DNA of 64,000 bases from Geobacter sp. SVR (GCF_016865365.1 NZ_AP024469.1:797001-861000), one strand, 5' to 3'; shown: positions 45,414 through 55,110, counted from the stretch's first letter. A program made the numbers and translations. Notes: generated by a model from the letters alone, not told the origin.

Positions 45414-45625
45414 TTCGGTTCCTCCAGATTGAGCAACTGCCGGGCTATGGCAATCGGTATCACTTCCCATACCTGCCGCCGGCGGTCGAACACCGGGACC
45501 TGACCATGTCGGTAAGCAGGGGGCGGCACTGTGGTGATGCCCTCTTCATATCTAAGGATATCAGGTTCCTCGAAGCTCTCTCCCTCGTAGAGGCCGTTGT
45601 CGGTATTGAACAGATAGGTCTTCAT
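45410..45625 (-). CDS. small soluble protein preceding kdpA, unknown function
   Basis: The 71-residue protein ([20 protein letters not shown]...) is hydrophilic and acidic, with a Pro-rich middle and [13 protein letters not shown] near the end. It occupies the usual place of kdpF, but KdpF is a roughly 29-residue membrane peptide, and this has no membrane helix. It overlaps kdpA by 4 bp and is clearly in the operon. No family is recognised; the sequence loosely recalls short tail-fibre-assembly-like or regulatory proteins. An ATG two codons upstream is also possible. Confidence 0.75.
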   Translation of the reverse strand: MKTYLFNTDNGLYEGESFEEPDILRYEEGITTVPPPAYRHGQVPVFDRRRQVWEVIPIAIARQLLNLEEPK

Positions 45626-45839
45626 GGTCATGCTCCCTGCGCATCGGATTATCGTCCATGATTCGATGCTAGCAGGGGAAGCATAAAGGCGGGGTCAAAA
45701 TGGGGCGGAAGAAGGTCAAGAAAACATCAAGAAAAGGTTCCGGGGAAGGGGATTGGAATGTTACCGGGAGCGGCTGCCGATCGGCTCCTGGTCGCGGCGG
45801 GAGAGCGGGAAAGATTTTGTTACTGGCGATCGATCACGA

Positions 45840-48248
45840 TTAAGAATCCTGGAGCAGGGCCTGTTGGACACGCTTGAGAAAACTCTCTGCGGTAAAAGGT
45901 TTCTGCAGGAAATCGATCCCCTCTTTGAGCGTGCCGTTTGCGAACAGTTCGTGGGCGTAGCCGGATATGTAGAGCGCCCTGAGATGAGGCAGCGAGTGGT
46001 GCAGGCGTTCGTACAGTTCCTGGCCGTTTATTTCCGGCATGACTACATCGCTTACCAGGAGGTCGATGGCACCACGATGGTCACGGACCAGTTCCTGAGC
46101 CGCCGAGGGGAGTGCGGCCACCAGTACCCGGTAACCGCAGGATTCCAGCAGGTCAACGACCATTTCCCGGACCATGTCGTTATCCTCGACCACCAGGATG
46201 GTCCTTCCGCCGGCATTTTCGAGGTGGGGAGCGGCCGCTGCGGCGGTCTCCGCCGGAGCGGCCGCAGACTCCGCGCACGGCGGAAGAAAGATCCTGAAAG
46301 CGGTTCCCTCACCCACTCGGCTGTTGACGGCAACATAGCCATCGTGCTGTTTGACGATACCGTAGACCGTGGCCAGCCCCAGTCCGGTGCCGTGCCCGAT
46401 CTGCTTGGTGGTGAAAAAAGGCTCGAAGATGTGTCCGAGGGTGTGGTCGTCCATGCCGCAGCCGCTGTCGGAAAAGGCGAGCAGGGCATAACGCCCCGTC
46501 GCCAGGCCCGGATGCAGCCGGGCGTACTCGTTGTCTACCATCACGTGGCCGCTTTCGATCACGATCGAACCGTTGCCCTCGATCGCATCCTGGGCATTGA
46601 CCGCCAGGTTCAGGAGGATCTGCTCCACCTGCATGCGGTCGGCCAGGATCGTTACCTCTCCCGGGGACGGCCGGATGTCGATGGCGATATTGGCCCGTAT
46701 CGTTCTGCGCAGGATGTCGTGGAAACTGCCGACCACCTCGTTCAGGTCGACCGGGTGTAATTGCAGAACCTGTTTGCGGCCGAAGCTGAGCAGCTGTTTG
46801 GTCAGATCCCGTGCCTTGCCGGCCGCGTTGATGATGCCCTGGGTCTTGTCGGACAGCGGATCCCCGTCGGGCAGTTTGCGCCGGATCATCTCGGCATAGC
46901 CGATGATCGGAGTCAGCAGATTGTTGAAGTCGTGGGCAATCCCTCCCGCCAGTTGGCCGACAGCCTCGATCTTCTGAATATGGTGCAATTGGGATTCGAG
47001 GTGCTTTCTCTGCTTGTCGGCTTTATGACGGTCGATGGCGATGCTGGCCAGGTGGGCGGCGGATTCGATCAGCTGGATTTCGAAGCGGTCCGGTGAGCGC
47101 GGTTCGCGGTGGTAAATGGCGAAGGTACCCAGCAGGGCGCCCCCGGCCGATATCACCGGTTCCGACCAGCAGGCCCGCAGCCCCGCCTCACGCGCCGGAG
47201 TGAAACCTTTCCAGTAGGGATGCCCCTCGATGTCCTCCACAATCACACGTGTGCGGGTATGGGCGGCGGTTCCGCAGGACCCCATGCCCTGACCAACCCG
47301 CAGACCATCCACGGCCTGGTTGTAAGAGTCCGGAAGGCTCGGTGCGGCGCCGTGGCGCAGCCGGGTGCCGGAATCGTCCAGCAGCAGCACCGAGCAGAGC
47401 GCCCCTTCGTACTCCTGCTCCACGAACCGGACGATATGCAGCAGCAATTCCGGCAGATCCACACCGGTTGCCAGTTTTTCCAGGATGAGGGATTTGGTAG
47501 TTTCCCGGCGCTCGCTCCGTTTGCGTTCGCTGATGTCCCTGACGATGCTGAGAATCAGCGGCTGAGCATGTCCGCTCATGATACGGGCGCTCACCTCGAC
47601 CGGCAGGATCTTGCCCGCTTTCGTCAGATGGGCCGATTCAAAGGTGGCCTGCCCTTTCTCCTGGATGGTCCGGATGTTGGCAGCGATGCGGGCGGCATAT
47701 TCCGGTGGTTCGATGTCGTTCAGGCGGATGCCCAGCAGCTCTTCCTGCGCATAGCCGGTCATCCGGCAGAGGGCGTTGTTGACCTGCAGCAGCCGCCCCT
47801 CCAGGTCGAGCAGCAGGATGGCCTCATGGGCGGCGTCGATCTGCTCCGCCTTGATCCGCAGCTGTTCCTGCTGATCCTGCAGGGTGGTCCGTGCCATCTG
47901 CAGCCGTTCGAGATGCCGCGTCAAAAGCTGCATGAGCAGGATGACCGACAGGCACAACGCTGCCGTCAGGCAGGTCTGCAGAATGACACTGCGCACACCC
48001 GGCGCTGCAAGCAGCGACACCGGACCTGAGGCGGTGATCAGCTCACTCCGTTCGGCGATGATGCCCCAGGCCGAGATGCAGACCACCGCGGCCAGCAGCA
48101 GGCCCACTGCCGCCCTGATGCGGGTTTTCAGTTGCGCTATGGTGGGTTTGCCCTGTGGCATGACTGGGTGCTGTTTCCCGGGGATGTTCCCCTGGTTCGT
48201 CCCGAAGGACGGATCGTCACGAAGTGGCAGTATTCGGCAACTCTTCAT
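45840..48248 (-). CDS. hybrid sensor histidine kinase (PAS-GAF-HisKA-HATPase-REC)
   Basis: The protein has up to 802 residues. Two membrane helices (about 43-64 and 87-109) are followed by a PAS (about 133-245), a GAF (260-415), HisKA with GGIAHDFNNLL, HATPase_c and a C-terminal receiver (LLVSDVVMPEING). The HisKA type without a DNA-binding partner is common in Geobacter. The start is uncertain: the longest reading overlaps the upstream GGDEF gene by 32 bp, and the next Met is at 48161; neither has a good ribosome site. It may pass phosphate on to a separate regulator. Confidence 0.88.
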   Translation of the reverse strand: MKSCRILPLRDDPSFGTNQGNIPGKQHPVMPQGKPTIAQLKTRIRAAVGLLLAAVVCISAWGIIAERSELITASGPVSLLAAPGVRSVILQTCLTAALCLSVILLMQLLTRHLERLQMARTTLQDQQEQLRIKAEQIDAAHEAILLLDLEGRLLQVNNALCRMTGYAQEELLGIRLNDIEPPEYAARIAANIRTIQEKGQATFESAHLTKAGKILPVEVSARIMSGHAQPLILSIVRDISERKRSERRETTKSLILEKLATGVDLPELLLHIVRFVEQEYEGALCSVLLLDDSGTRLRHGAAPSLPDSYNQAVDGLRVGQGMGSCGTAAHTRTRVIVEDIEGHPYWKGFTPAREAGLRACWSEPVISAGGALLGTFAIYHREPRSPDRFEIQLIESAAHLASIAIDRHKADKQRKHLESQLHHIQKIEAVGQLAGGIAHDFNNLLTPIIGYAEMIRRKLPDGDPLSDKTQGIINAAGKARDLTKQLLSFGRKQVLQLHPVDLNEVVGSFHDILRRTIRANIAIDIRPSPGEVTILADRMQVEQILLNLAVNAQDAIEGNGSIVIESGHVMVDNEYARLHPGLATGRYALLAFSDSGCGMDDHTLGHIFEPFFTTKQIGHGTGLGLATVYGIVKQHDGYVAVNSRVGEGTAFRIFLPPCAESAAAPAETAAAAAPHLENAGGRTILVVEDNDMVREMVVDLLESCGYRVLVAALPSAAQELVRDHRGAIDLLVSDVVMPEINGQELYERLHHSLPHLRALYISGYAHELFANGTLKEGIDFLQKPFTAESFLKRVQQALLQDS

Positions 48249-49632
48249 ACACTACGCGGTTTTTGCCCTGTCTCTTGGCTGAATAGGTACAGTTGTCGGC
48301 CCGATGAATGAAACCCTTGGCATCGTCTTCGGGGCGCAGGCAGCTGATACCGATGCTGACGGTCATGGAGACCTGTTTTTCCGCCACCGGTATAAATACG
48401 GTTTTTGCGAACGCCAGCCGCAGCCGTTCCGCGACCCGGAGCGCTTCCTCACCATCGGTTTCCGGCAGGATGGCGACAAACTCCTCGCCACCGTAACGGT
48501 AGGCCGAATCGGTGTGGCGGATGCTTTCCCGGATAACCTGGGCCAGCCCTGCCAGGACGCGGTCCCCCTCCAGGTGGCCGTAGGCATCGTTGAAGCGTTT
48601 GAAGTCATCCACATCCAGAAGCAGCAGCGACAGCGGATGCCGATAGCGCTCGGCCCGTTCCATTTCGATCTGGAGTTGGCTGTGAAAGTGGCGGGAGTTG
48701 TAGAGGCCGGTCAGGGCATCGGTGATGCTCAGCTCGTAGTAGCGGTGTTCGCTCTCCCGCAGCGCCTGCTCGGCTTGCTTGCGTTCGGTGATGTCCTGGA
48801 GCGTCTCGATGGCGCCGATAATCTTGCCATCCCTGTCCCTGATCGGAGCAGCCGTGAAAAAGAGCCATTTGCCCCCGCTGCCGAAATGGGGGAAGTAGTC
48901 CTCAGCCTCGTAGGCACCCTCGATGATGGTGGAGCGTCGGCATTCCCTGGCGTAATTCCTGATCAGGAATTCCTCCGAGATGCCATCCACGATCAGGTCG
49001 GCCATTACCGGCCTTTCGGTAGAATAGAAGGCCCGCCAATGGTGTCGGGTCCCGATCATCTCTTCGGCGGAAACGCCGGTAATGTTGGCGCAGGCGCGGT
49101 TCCAGTGGGTGATGGTGTGACGGGCATCGATGACAAAGGTTGCCACCGCAAAACCTTCCACGATCTGTGCAAGCCGTTTCCGGCTCTCCCTCAGATCTTC
49201 TTCGATCTGTTTCCGCAGCAGGCGCTCGGCATATTTGTGGACAACCTTGGAAATCAGTGCCGGCACTATCGCCAGATAATTGTTGTCCCGATCCTTGATG
49301 ACGTATTCGTAGGCTCCCGCCTGCAGTGCGTCCGCCGCTACATCTTCGGAACCGTGGTCGGTGAGGATCACCAGCGGGATCTTGACATCCCGTCCGATCA
49401 GCATCCGGCACAATTCCAGTCCGCATATCCCGGGCAGGTGGTGATGGATCACCACCACGTCGCAGGGGAGCGGTTCGAAGCCCAGGATCTCCAAGGCTGC
49501 CGCTGAACTGGTACAATTCAGAATGTTGCACGGAATGCCGCTCGTGTGGAATGCCTGCCTGAATGTCAGCTGATCGTGCTCGTCGTCATCCACCAGAAGG
49601 ATGCGCAACGGAATGGCTCTCTGTGTTGTCAT
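48217..49632 (-). CDS. receiver-PAS-diguanylate cyclase with degenerate receiver
   Basis: The 471-residue protein has a receiver-like domain (1-125), a PAS (about 150-270) and a C-terminal GGDEF domain. GGEEF is intact, and RHTD five residues upstream is the inhibitory I-site, so c-di-GMP synthesis is expected. In the receiver the acidic pocket (LLVDDDEHD) and the Lys (YVIKD) are kept. The phosphoacceptor Asp is replaced: the strand reads VVVIHHHLPG, with His63 where Asp belongs. It overlaps the hybrid kinase, so they are probably coexpressed. Confidence 0.9.
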   Translation of the reverse strand: MTTQRAIPLRILLVDDDEHDQLTFRQAFHTSGIPCNILNCTSSAAALEILGFEPLPCDVVVIHHHLPGICGLELCRMLIGRDVKIPLVILTDHGSEDVAADALQAGAYEYVIKDRDNNYLAIVPALISKVVHKYAERLLRKQIEEDLRESRKRLAQIVEGFAVATFVIDARHTITHWNRACANITGVSAEEMIGTRHHWRAFYSTERPVMADLIVDGISEEFLIRNYARECRRSTIIEGAYEAEDYFPHFGSGGKWLFFTAAPIRDRDGKIIGAIETLQDITERKQAEQALRESEHRYYELSITDALTGLYNSRHFHSQLQIEMERAERYRHPLSLLLLDVDDFKRFNDAYGHLEGDRVLAGLAQVIRESIRHTDSAYRYGGEEFVAILPETDGEEALRVAERLRLAFAKTVFIPVAEKQVSMTVSIGISCLRPEDDAKGFIHRADNCTYSAKRQGKNRVVYEELPNTATS

Positions 49633-49828
49633 GACTCACCCTCCGGAAACAGTCGGTCAACCGTCGGAAAAGCGGGAACACTCAGGATCACAGCGATCCG
49701 CAGCCTTCTTCCCGGAACGGTCTTTCTCAGTGTGTCACGTGTTTTAAAACATTGTTTAATCGTTGCACAGTGTCTTTGCGCTGTCAACGCAAATGTGGGC
49801 CCGATCCGCGTCTGCCGGGGAACCCGGC

Positions 49829-51148
49829 TCACAGCGGCCAACCGGTTTCCAGGTCCGGGGGATAGAAATTCTCACGCGTCCGGTTGTAGTATCCGAACTG
49901 GAGGCGGGGGAATTCGCTCTTCAGGCGCTGCAGCAGGCGGTACATGCCGATGCCCTTTCCGTTGACCGCCATGGCGCGGTTGTAGTAGTCAGGATCGATG
50001 GAGAGGTTGCGCATCTGGATCATATCCACCCCGGTGTCGGCTACGAAGCGCAGTAGCGCTTCCACCTCCTCCGGCGCGTCGGAGACGCCGGGGGAAACAA
50101 GGTAGTTGATCATCGTAAAGCGTCCCGCCTCCCGGGCGGTCCGTACGGAGCGCAGTACATCGCCGAAGCTGTAGCCCTTGGGGCGATAGTAGCGGTTGTA
50201 GGTGTCCTCGCGCACCGAGTTCATCGAGAAGCGGAACGAGTCCATGCCGGCATCGCACAGCATGGCGATGCGGTCGGGCAGGGAGCCGTTGGAGTTGAAG
50301 TTGACCGTACCCCGCGCGGTAGCCTGTTTCAGCCGGCGGGTGGCCTCGGCGATCGTGTCGGCCTGAAGGATCGGGTCCCCTTCGCAGCCCTGGCCATAGG
50401 AGACGATGGCCTGATCGGCCTCCTGCAGGTGGGGCAGAGCGATTTCGCAGATCTCCTCCGGCGTGGGAACAAAGCCGATCCGCTCGTGGTTGGATGGGCA
50501 GCATTCCGCGGCCTGCAGGCTGATGCAGCCCAGGCAGGCCGAATTGCAGACCGGCGAGGTCGGCAGCGGCGCCTCCCAGCGGCGATAGAAGAGGTTCTTG
50601 GCCGCAAAGCAGTGGTAATCCACGGCGCAGCGGGCCAGTTGTTCGAGCAGGCGATTGCCGGGCATCTCCTTCAGCATGCGGCGCACCAGCGGGTCCAGCG
50701 TGCGGTCGTCGTAGTTGGCCGGGTTCCAGTTGCTGTTGGCATCGACCCTCGTGGCAGCCACCACAAAGCAGTCGCGCTCCTCATCCCAGCCCACGGCGGT
50801 GTACGACCACAACGGCAGATGGGTCTGCTTTCCGGAATAATCGCAGGCAGGCAGCAGGGTACGGACATAGCCGGGCGCCATGAAGGCGGCCACCGCCTGG
50901 ACCCGCTGATCTCTGCGCCCCTCCCGGACCGTCTCCACGGTGACGAAGCGCTTCCGTGCGGCATCCCAGGCAATGGGGGGCATGGAAGGCATGGTGAAGA
51001 GTCTGCTGTCCTCGGGGAGCGGTATCAGTTCGATCTCTTCGGGCAGCACCGCTTCGGTGCCGTTCATTCCGGCCATGCAGAGATCGGGATGGTCGTAGAT
51101 TGTGCCTTTGGCGTCGGCATAGAGGAGTTTGGGGAGGCGTTTCGACAT
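49829..51148 (-). CDS. radical SAM protein
   Basis: The 439-residue protein has a variable N-terminal half of about 195 residues and a radical SAM core with cluster cysteines C201, C205 and C208 (CNSACLGC). GEGDP-like GCEGDP and NFNSNGS strands follow. The N-terminal domain has many aromatic and Cys residues but no recognised family, so the substrate is unknown. The start at 51148 has AGGACC upstream; longer readings add an implausible tail. Confidence 0.82.
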   Translation of the reverse strand: MSKRLPKLLYADAKGTIYDHPDLCMAGMNGTEAVLPEEIELIPLPEDSRLFTMPSMPPIAWDAARKRFVTVETVREGRRDQRVQAVAAFMAPGYVRTLLPACDYSGKQTHLPLWSYTAVGWDEERDCFVVAATRVDANSNWNPANYDDRTLDPLVRRMLKEMPGNRLLEQLARCAVDYHCFAAKNLFYRRWEAPLPTSPVCNSACLGCISLQAAECCPSNHERIGFVPTPEEICEIALPHLQEADQAIVSYGQGCEGDPILQADTIAEATRRLKQATARGTVNFNSNGSLPDRIAMLCDAGMDSFRFSMNSVREDTYNRYYRPKGYSFGDVLRSVRTAREAGRFTMINYLVSPGVSDAPEEVEALLRFVADTGVDMIQMRNLSIDPDYYNRAMAVNGKGIGMYRLLQRLKSEFPRLQFGYYNRTRENFYPPDLETGWPL

Positions 51149-51371
51149 GGCATGGGTCCTTTTACGGGCGCGTATAATGGTGCAATTGTTCATTATGCAT
51201 GGCCGAATAATCATTGGCAAGGATAAGCGGGTTGCCCATGCCGGCAAGAGCAGGGCACATTTGTCTTGCGATCAGATACCGCCTTTGCTATCTCCGAATG
51301 AACTGCATTGGCCGGCACCATCTGTTTACGGTCAGAGGAAGATTCCGGCACTCATCATGTAACTCCGGGGG

Positions 51372-51737
51372 ATGAAAGGAATGGACAAGGCATTTGCTGA
51401 ACACTTCGCCGCAGAATGGATTGACTCGTGGAACTCGCACGATCTTAAAAGAATTCTCTCGCACTACGAGGAAGACTTTGAAATGTCGTCGCCGGTAATC
51501 ATTCAGGTGGCCGGGGAGGCGTCCGGCACGCTTCGAGGAAAGGCTGCCGTCGGAGCGTATTGGAAAAAGGCTCTGGAACTTATTCCTGACTTGAAGTTTG
51601 AGCTGCTGTCAGTTCTGGTCGGAGTAAACAGCATCACGCTTCATTACAAAGGGGCGCACGGCCGTCTGGTAGCCGAAGTCTTCCACTTTGGCTCGAATCA
51701 GAAGGTGACCCGCGCATGTGCGCACTATGCCATGTGA
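51372..51737 (+). CDS. SnoaL/NTF2-like protein
   Basis: The 121-residue protein has the NTF2-like alpha+beta fold pattern: FAAEWIDSWNSHDLKRILSHYEEDFEMSSP at the start, then a GTLRGKAAVGAYWKKAL helix and later beta strands. Such small domains bind or isomerise small molecules; no function is assigned. A start at 51381 is equally possible. It is isolated. Confidence 0.75.
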   Translation: MKGMDKAFAEHFAAEWIDSWNSHDLKRILSHYEEDFEMSSPVIIQVAGEASGTLRGKAAVGAYWKKALELIPDLKFELLSVLVGVNSITLHYKGAHGRLVAEVFHFGSNQKVTRACAHYAM

Positions 51738-51873
51738 CCTGTGTCCCAACCTCGGCCGCACGGGGCGCTGTACCGGAACCATTGCGCACTCAGGGCCTCT
51801 CCACAGAGTGACACCCGCAGCCGGGAACAGAAGTTTCTTGCCACACGCAGCAGCTTTACTATAAGGTTGCCCG

Positions 51874-52218
51874 ATGCGAGTGTGGAAAATCCGTCATAAG
51901 GAGCGGAACTATCTGCTGCCGTTGATTCTGGCGGTAGTGGTCTTTTTTATCGCTCATGGGATCTGCGTCCCACAGCTCTTCGCCCCTCAGGAGGCGCAGT
52001 TTTCCAAACCCCGGGAGGCCAAGCGGCAGGCCGTTGTCAACGGTCAGGCCAAGTCTCCGCAGTCCAGAATCCTGAAATCCTCCCAGACCTTTACCCTCTG
52101 CACCGGTGTCAGCGTATCCGATGTACCGGTATACCGTTTGCTGACCTTCAGTTGTCCCCCGTATTCTTCCATCGCCGTATTCGATTCCGCCAGCCCTTCC
52201 CGGGCACCTCCCGCGTAG
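51874..52218 (+). CDS. hypothetical small membrane protein
   Basis: The 114-residue frame begins with a basic stretch and one hydrophobic helix (about 13-30), then a polar, Ser/Pro-rich remainder with no recognised domain. It has AAGG upstream. The opposite strand is also open here, but its translation looks like a shadow. Real coding is likely but not certain. Confidence 0.4.
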   Translation: MRVWKIRHKERNYLLPLILAVVVFFIAHGICVPQLFAPQEAQFSKPREAKRQAVVNGQAKSPQSRILKSSQTFTLCTGVSVSDVPVYRLLTFSCPPYSSIAVFDSASPSRAPPA

Positions 52219-52375
52219 AGCCCATCGTTCCGTTGTACTGACTAAAATTTCAGCACCCGCTTCGTGGTGCACAATCTTCTCTCAGCCTCTGTCCGCCCCT
52301 GGTCCCGGTCCCGTCTACGTGTGCCCGAAGACTTGTGGTGCATGGAGCGCTTTGGAAACCGGAACAGGAGAAAAA

Positions 52376-53299
52376 ATGGAACTCATTCGCCGGACAAAGA
52401 TCGACTTCATCGGCAAGCGCAAGATTACCTTCGTCATTTCGGGCTTTATCGCCATTATGGGAATCATCGGCATTGTTCAGATCGGCAGAAACGCGGCCAA
52501 TATGGGCATAGATTTTTCAGGGGGTACGTCGCTTCAGCTCAGTTTCGCGCAGCCCGTCTCGCTGGAGCAAGCCCGGGCAGCCCTGGCCAATCACAATCTC
52601 AAAGAAGTAAACCTGCAGGAGATAAAAGATGGCAACAAGCTCCTGATCAAGGTCGGCAAAAGCGGTACCGAGAAGGGGGCCGACACCATCACGGACCTGT
52701 TGAAAAGGGCGTTTCCCGAAAATGCATTTGTTGTCGAACACTCCTCCGAAATAGGTCCTTCGATCGGCGACAAGCTTAAAAGGGATACCCTGAAAGCGGT
52801 GGGTATTTCCATGCTTGGAATAGCGGTGTACATAGCCTGGCGCTTCGATCCCCGCTTCGGCATCGGCGCCATAGTCTCCACCCTGCATGACGTACTGGCA
52901 ATGGTGGCCCTGTTTTATGTCATGGGCAAGGAAATCAACCTGCTGTTCGTCACGGCGGTGCTGACGATCGCCGGCTATTCCCTTACCGACACGGTGGTGG
53001 TCTTTGACAGGATCAGGGAGAACCTGCACAGGAATCCGTCGGGGTCCATGGAGGCCACCTTCAATACGAGCATCAACGAAGTGCTGTCGCGGACCGTGGT
53101 TACCTCTCTGACCACCTTTCTGGCGGCGGTGTCGCTGCTTGTCTTCGGCGGTGAGGTCATTCACGATTTCGCCCTGGCCCTGGTCGCGGGTGTCGTCATT
53201 GCCACCTACTCATCGATATTCATCGCCAGTCCGATAGTTGCGGAACTGGAAATCAGACGGGCACGGAAGCAGCGTGGTCCGATGCCGGAAGGAGCGTGA
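52376..53299 (+). CDS. secF: protein translocase subunit SecF
   Basis: The 307-residue RND-type membrane protein has the SecF signature GIDFSGGTSLQL after the first helix, a periplasmic P4-like domain (about 55-135) and five further helices. VVVFDRIRENLH and SLTTFLAAVSLLVFGG are characteristic. The start at 52376 has AGGAGA upstream. secD, normally directly upstream, is absent here. YitT follows 2 bp downstream. If secD lies elsewhere, this could be the second copy of a pair. Confidence 0.9.
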   Translation: MELIRRTKIDFIGKRKITFVISGFIAIMGIIGIVQIGRNAANMGIDFSGGTSLQLSFAQPVSLEQARAALANHNLKEVNLQEIKDGNKLLIKVGKSGTEKGADTITDLLKRAFPENAFVVEHSSEIGPSIGDKLKRDTLKAVGISMLGIAVYIAWRFDPRFGIGAIVSTLHDVLAMVALFYVMGKEINLLFVTAVLTIAGYSLTDTVVVFDRIRENLHRNPSGSMEATFNTSINEVLSRTVVTSLTTFLAAVSLLVFGGEVIHDFALALVAGVVIATYSSIFIASPIVAELEIRRARKQRGPMPEGA

Positions 53300-53301
53300 A
53301 C

Positions 53302-54213
53302 ATGTCGCAGTCTCATGATATACCGGGGGGCAGGAGTCTTCCGGGTCTGTTGCAGGGGGTGTCGGTGAAAGCGCTCAAGCGCGAAGCTATCAATGCGTGT
53401 CTCATCATCATGGGGATCTTTTCAGCCGGAATGGGCTTGAAAGGATTCCTCATGTCCAGCCACTTTATCGACGGTGGAGTAACCGGCGTTTCTATGCTTC
53501 TGGCAAATGTGCTCGGTATCCCGTTGCCCTTTCTGATCCTGTTGTTCAATCTCCCTTTCGTTGTTCTCGGATACCGCCAGTTTGGTGGAATATTTGCATT
53601 CAAGAGCACAGCAGCGATCGCCGGTCTGTCGATATGCCTCGCGTGTGTCAATTTTCCGGATGTGACCCCCGACAAGCTGTTGACGGCCGTTTTCGGGGGG
53701 TGTTTTCTGGGAGCGGGCATCGGGCTTGCGATACGCGGCGGGGGAGTCCTGGACGGGACTGAAATTGCGGCCGTATTGATCAGCAGGAGTTCGCACCTGC
53801 TGAAAGTCGGGGATGTGATTCTCATCATGAACATCGTGATCTTTGCGGCCGCCGCATTCGTGCTGGGGCTCGAATCCGCCCTCTATTCCATTCTGACCTA
53901 CCTGGCGGCTTCAAAGACGGTTGATTTTCTGATTCACGGCATCGAGGAATACACGGCTGTCATCATAATCTCGAAACAGAGTGAGGAGATACGGCAGGCG
54001 ATCGTCACTGAACTCAATCATGGCGTGACGATCTACAAGGGGCGCCGCGGGTTTTCAGGGGAGGCGCAGGATATTCTGCACTGCGTCGTCACCCGGCTGA
54101 AAATCGGAACCGTCAAGGATGCCGCCCTGGAGATCGATGAGGCGGCATTCATCCTGACCCATCCTCTGGGCGATGTCGCCGGCGGTATCGTAAAACGGTC
54201 CATCCTGAAGTGA
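53302..54213 (+). CDS. YitT-family membrane protein
   Basis: The 303-residue protein has about five or six membrane helices (YitT/DUF161 region, about 30-215) and a C-terminal soluble DUF2179-type domain (about 220-300; VTELNHGVTIYKGRRGFSGE). The family is widespread and its function is unknown. The ATG at 53302 follows AAGGAG; a GTG two codons earlier overlaps the secF stop. It is cotranscribed with secF. Confidence 0.87.
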   Translation: MSQSHDIPGGRSLPGLLQGVSVKALKREAINACLIIMGIFSAGMGLKGFLMSSHFIDGGVTGVSMLLANVLGIPLPFLILLFNLPFVVLGYRQFGGIFAFKSTAAIAGLSICLACVNFPDVTPDKLLTAVFGGCFLGAGIGLAIRGGGVLDGTEIAAVLISRSSHLLKVGDVILIMNIVIFAAAAFVLGLESALYSILTYLAASKTVDFLIHGIEEYTAVIIISKQSEEIRQAIVTELNHGVTIYKGRRGFSGEAQDILHCVVTRLKIGTVKDAALEIDEAAFILTHPLGDVAGGIVKRSILK

Positions 54214-54285
54214 CGTGCCCCAGTAACCGCACGTCCGAATATGGCATATGACGGCCCGGCTGGCCGGGGGAAGGGGAGTCGCACA

Positions 54286-54984
54286 ATGATTCACATCATT
54301 CAGAACGATGCCGAAGTGCCGCCGGGATTGGTAACGGTTGAATTGGACAGGCTCGGACTGGCCTGGAGGGTTACCCACCCCTACCGGGGCGAGGCCTTGC
54401 CCAGCCCGGCCGCCGCTGAGGCGCTGATCGTGATGGGGGGCGCCATGGGAGCCAATGACGACCTGCGGCATCCGTTTCTGTCTGACCTCAAGCAGCTTGT
54501 CCGGGCGGTGGTCGGGCAGGGGCGGCCCTATCTGGGGATCTGCCTGGGAGGGCAGCTCCTGGCGGCCGCCCTGGGGGCGCGGGTGGTGTCCAACCGGTGG
54601 GAGGAACTGGGGACCCTGGACGTACATCTGACGCCGGAAGGGGGGGCGGATCCCCTCTTTAGCGGCATCGGCGGTACATTCGCCACCTTCCAGTGGCATC
54701 ACGACAGTTTCGACCTGCCGGATGGGGCGCTGCTGCTGGCCACGAGCCCGGCCTGCCCGCATCAGGCCTTCAGGGTCGGTCAGTGCGCCTGGGGTTTGCA
54801 GTTCCACCCGGAGGTGACCGAAGAGATCATCCGCGACTGGTGCGCCTGGGACCCTGAGACGCGCTCCCGGACCGACGAACTGCTGGCGGCCTGGCAGACG
54901 CAGGAAGACAGGTACCGGGCGGTAGTGCGGCAGATGATATTCAATTTCTCAGAGGTCGGCAGAATTTGGTCAGATCGGCAGTGA
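54286..54984 (+). CDS. class I glutamine amidotransferase domain protein
   Basis: The 232-residue stand-alone GATase1 has nucleophile Cys in GICLGGQ and the FHPEV histidine, resembling GMP synthase-like amidotransferases. No synthetase domain is attached, so the acceptor is unknown; gamma-glutamyl peptide hydrolysis is possible. The C-terminus (IFNFSEVGR onward) runs into a repeat that recurs after a decayed copy of this gene at 56808. The start at 54286 was preferred for matching the family N-terminus. Confidence 0.85.
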   Translation: MIHIIQNDAEVPPGLVTVELDRLGLAWRVTHPYRGEALPSPAAAEALIVMGGAMGANDDLRHPFLSDLKQLVRAVVGQGRPYLGICLGGQLLAAALGARVVSNRWEELGTLDVHLTPEGGADPLFSGIGGTFATFQWHHDSFDLPDGALLLATSPACPHQAFRVGQCAWGLQFHPEVTEEIIRDWCAWDPETRSRTDELLAAWQTQEDRYRAVVRQMIFNFSEVGRIWSDRQ

Positions 54985-55110
54985 CGTTTCGGATTCTGGC
55001 TGGGCGGGCACAGAGTCCCGCGGGGCGTAGCGCCAAGGGCATAAACAGCGCTATGTTGCACAAGAGGACTCTGCCGGCCAACGCCGCCATGTTCCGGAAA
55101 TTCGCCGCCC
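54934..55110 (+). repeat. repeat copy A, 3' end of amidotransferase gene
   Basis: This stretch aligns along its length to 57072-57233. Both begin ATGATATTCAATTTCTCAGAG, share a block around AGAGTCCCGCGG-GGCGTAGCG, then CACAAGA and CCAACGCCGCCA, and end in TCGCCGCCC. The middle also matches, in reverse, the 18520-18639 element. The first 51 bases are inside the amidotransferase gene. Confidence 0.7.

Noticed and set aside
51859-52272. Minus-strand frame opposite the small membrane protein
   Set aside because: Composition and lack of a start signal look like a shadow; the plus-strand frame has a plausible membrane helix and ribosome site.
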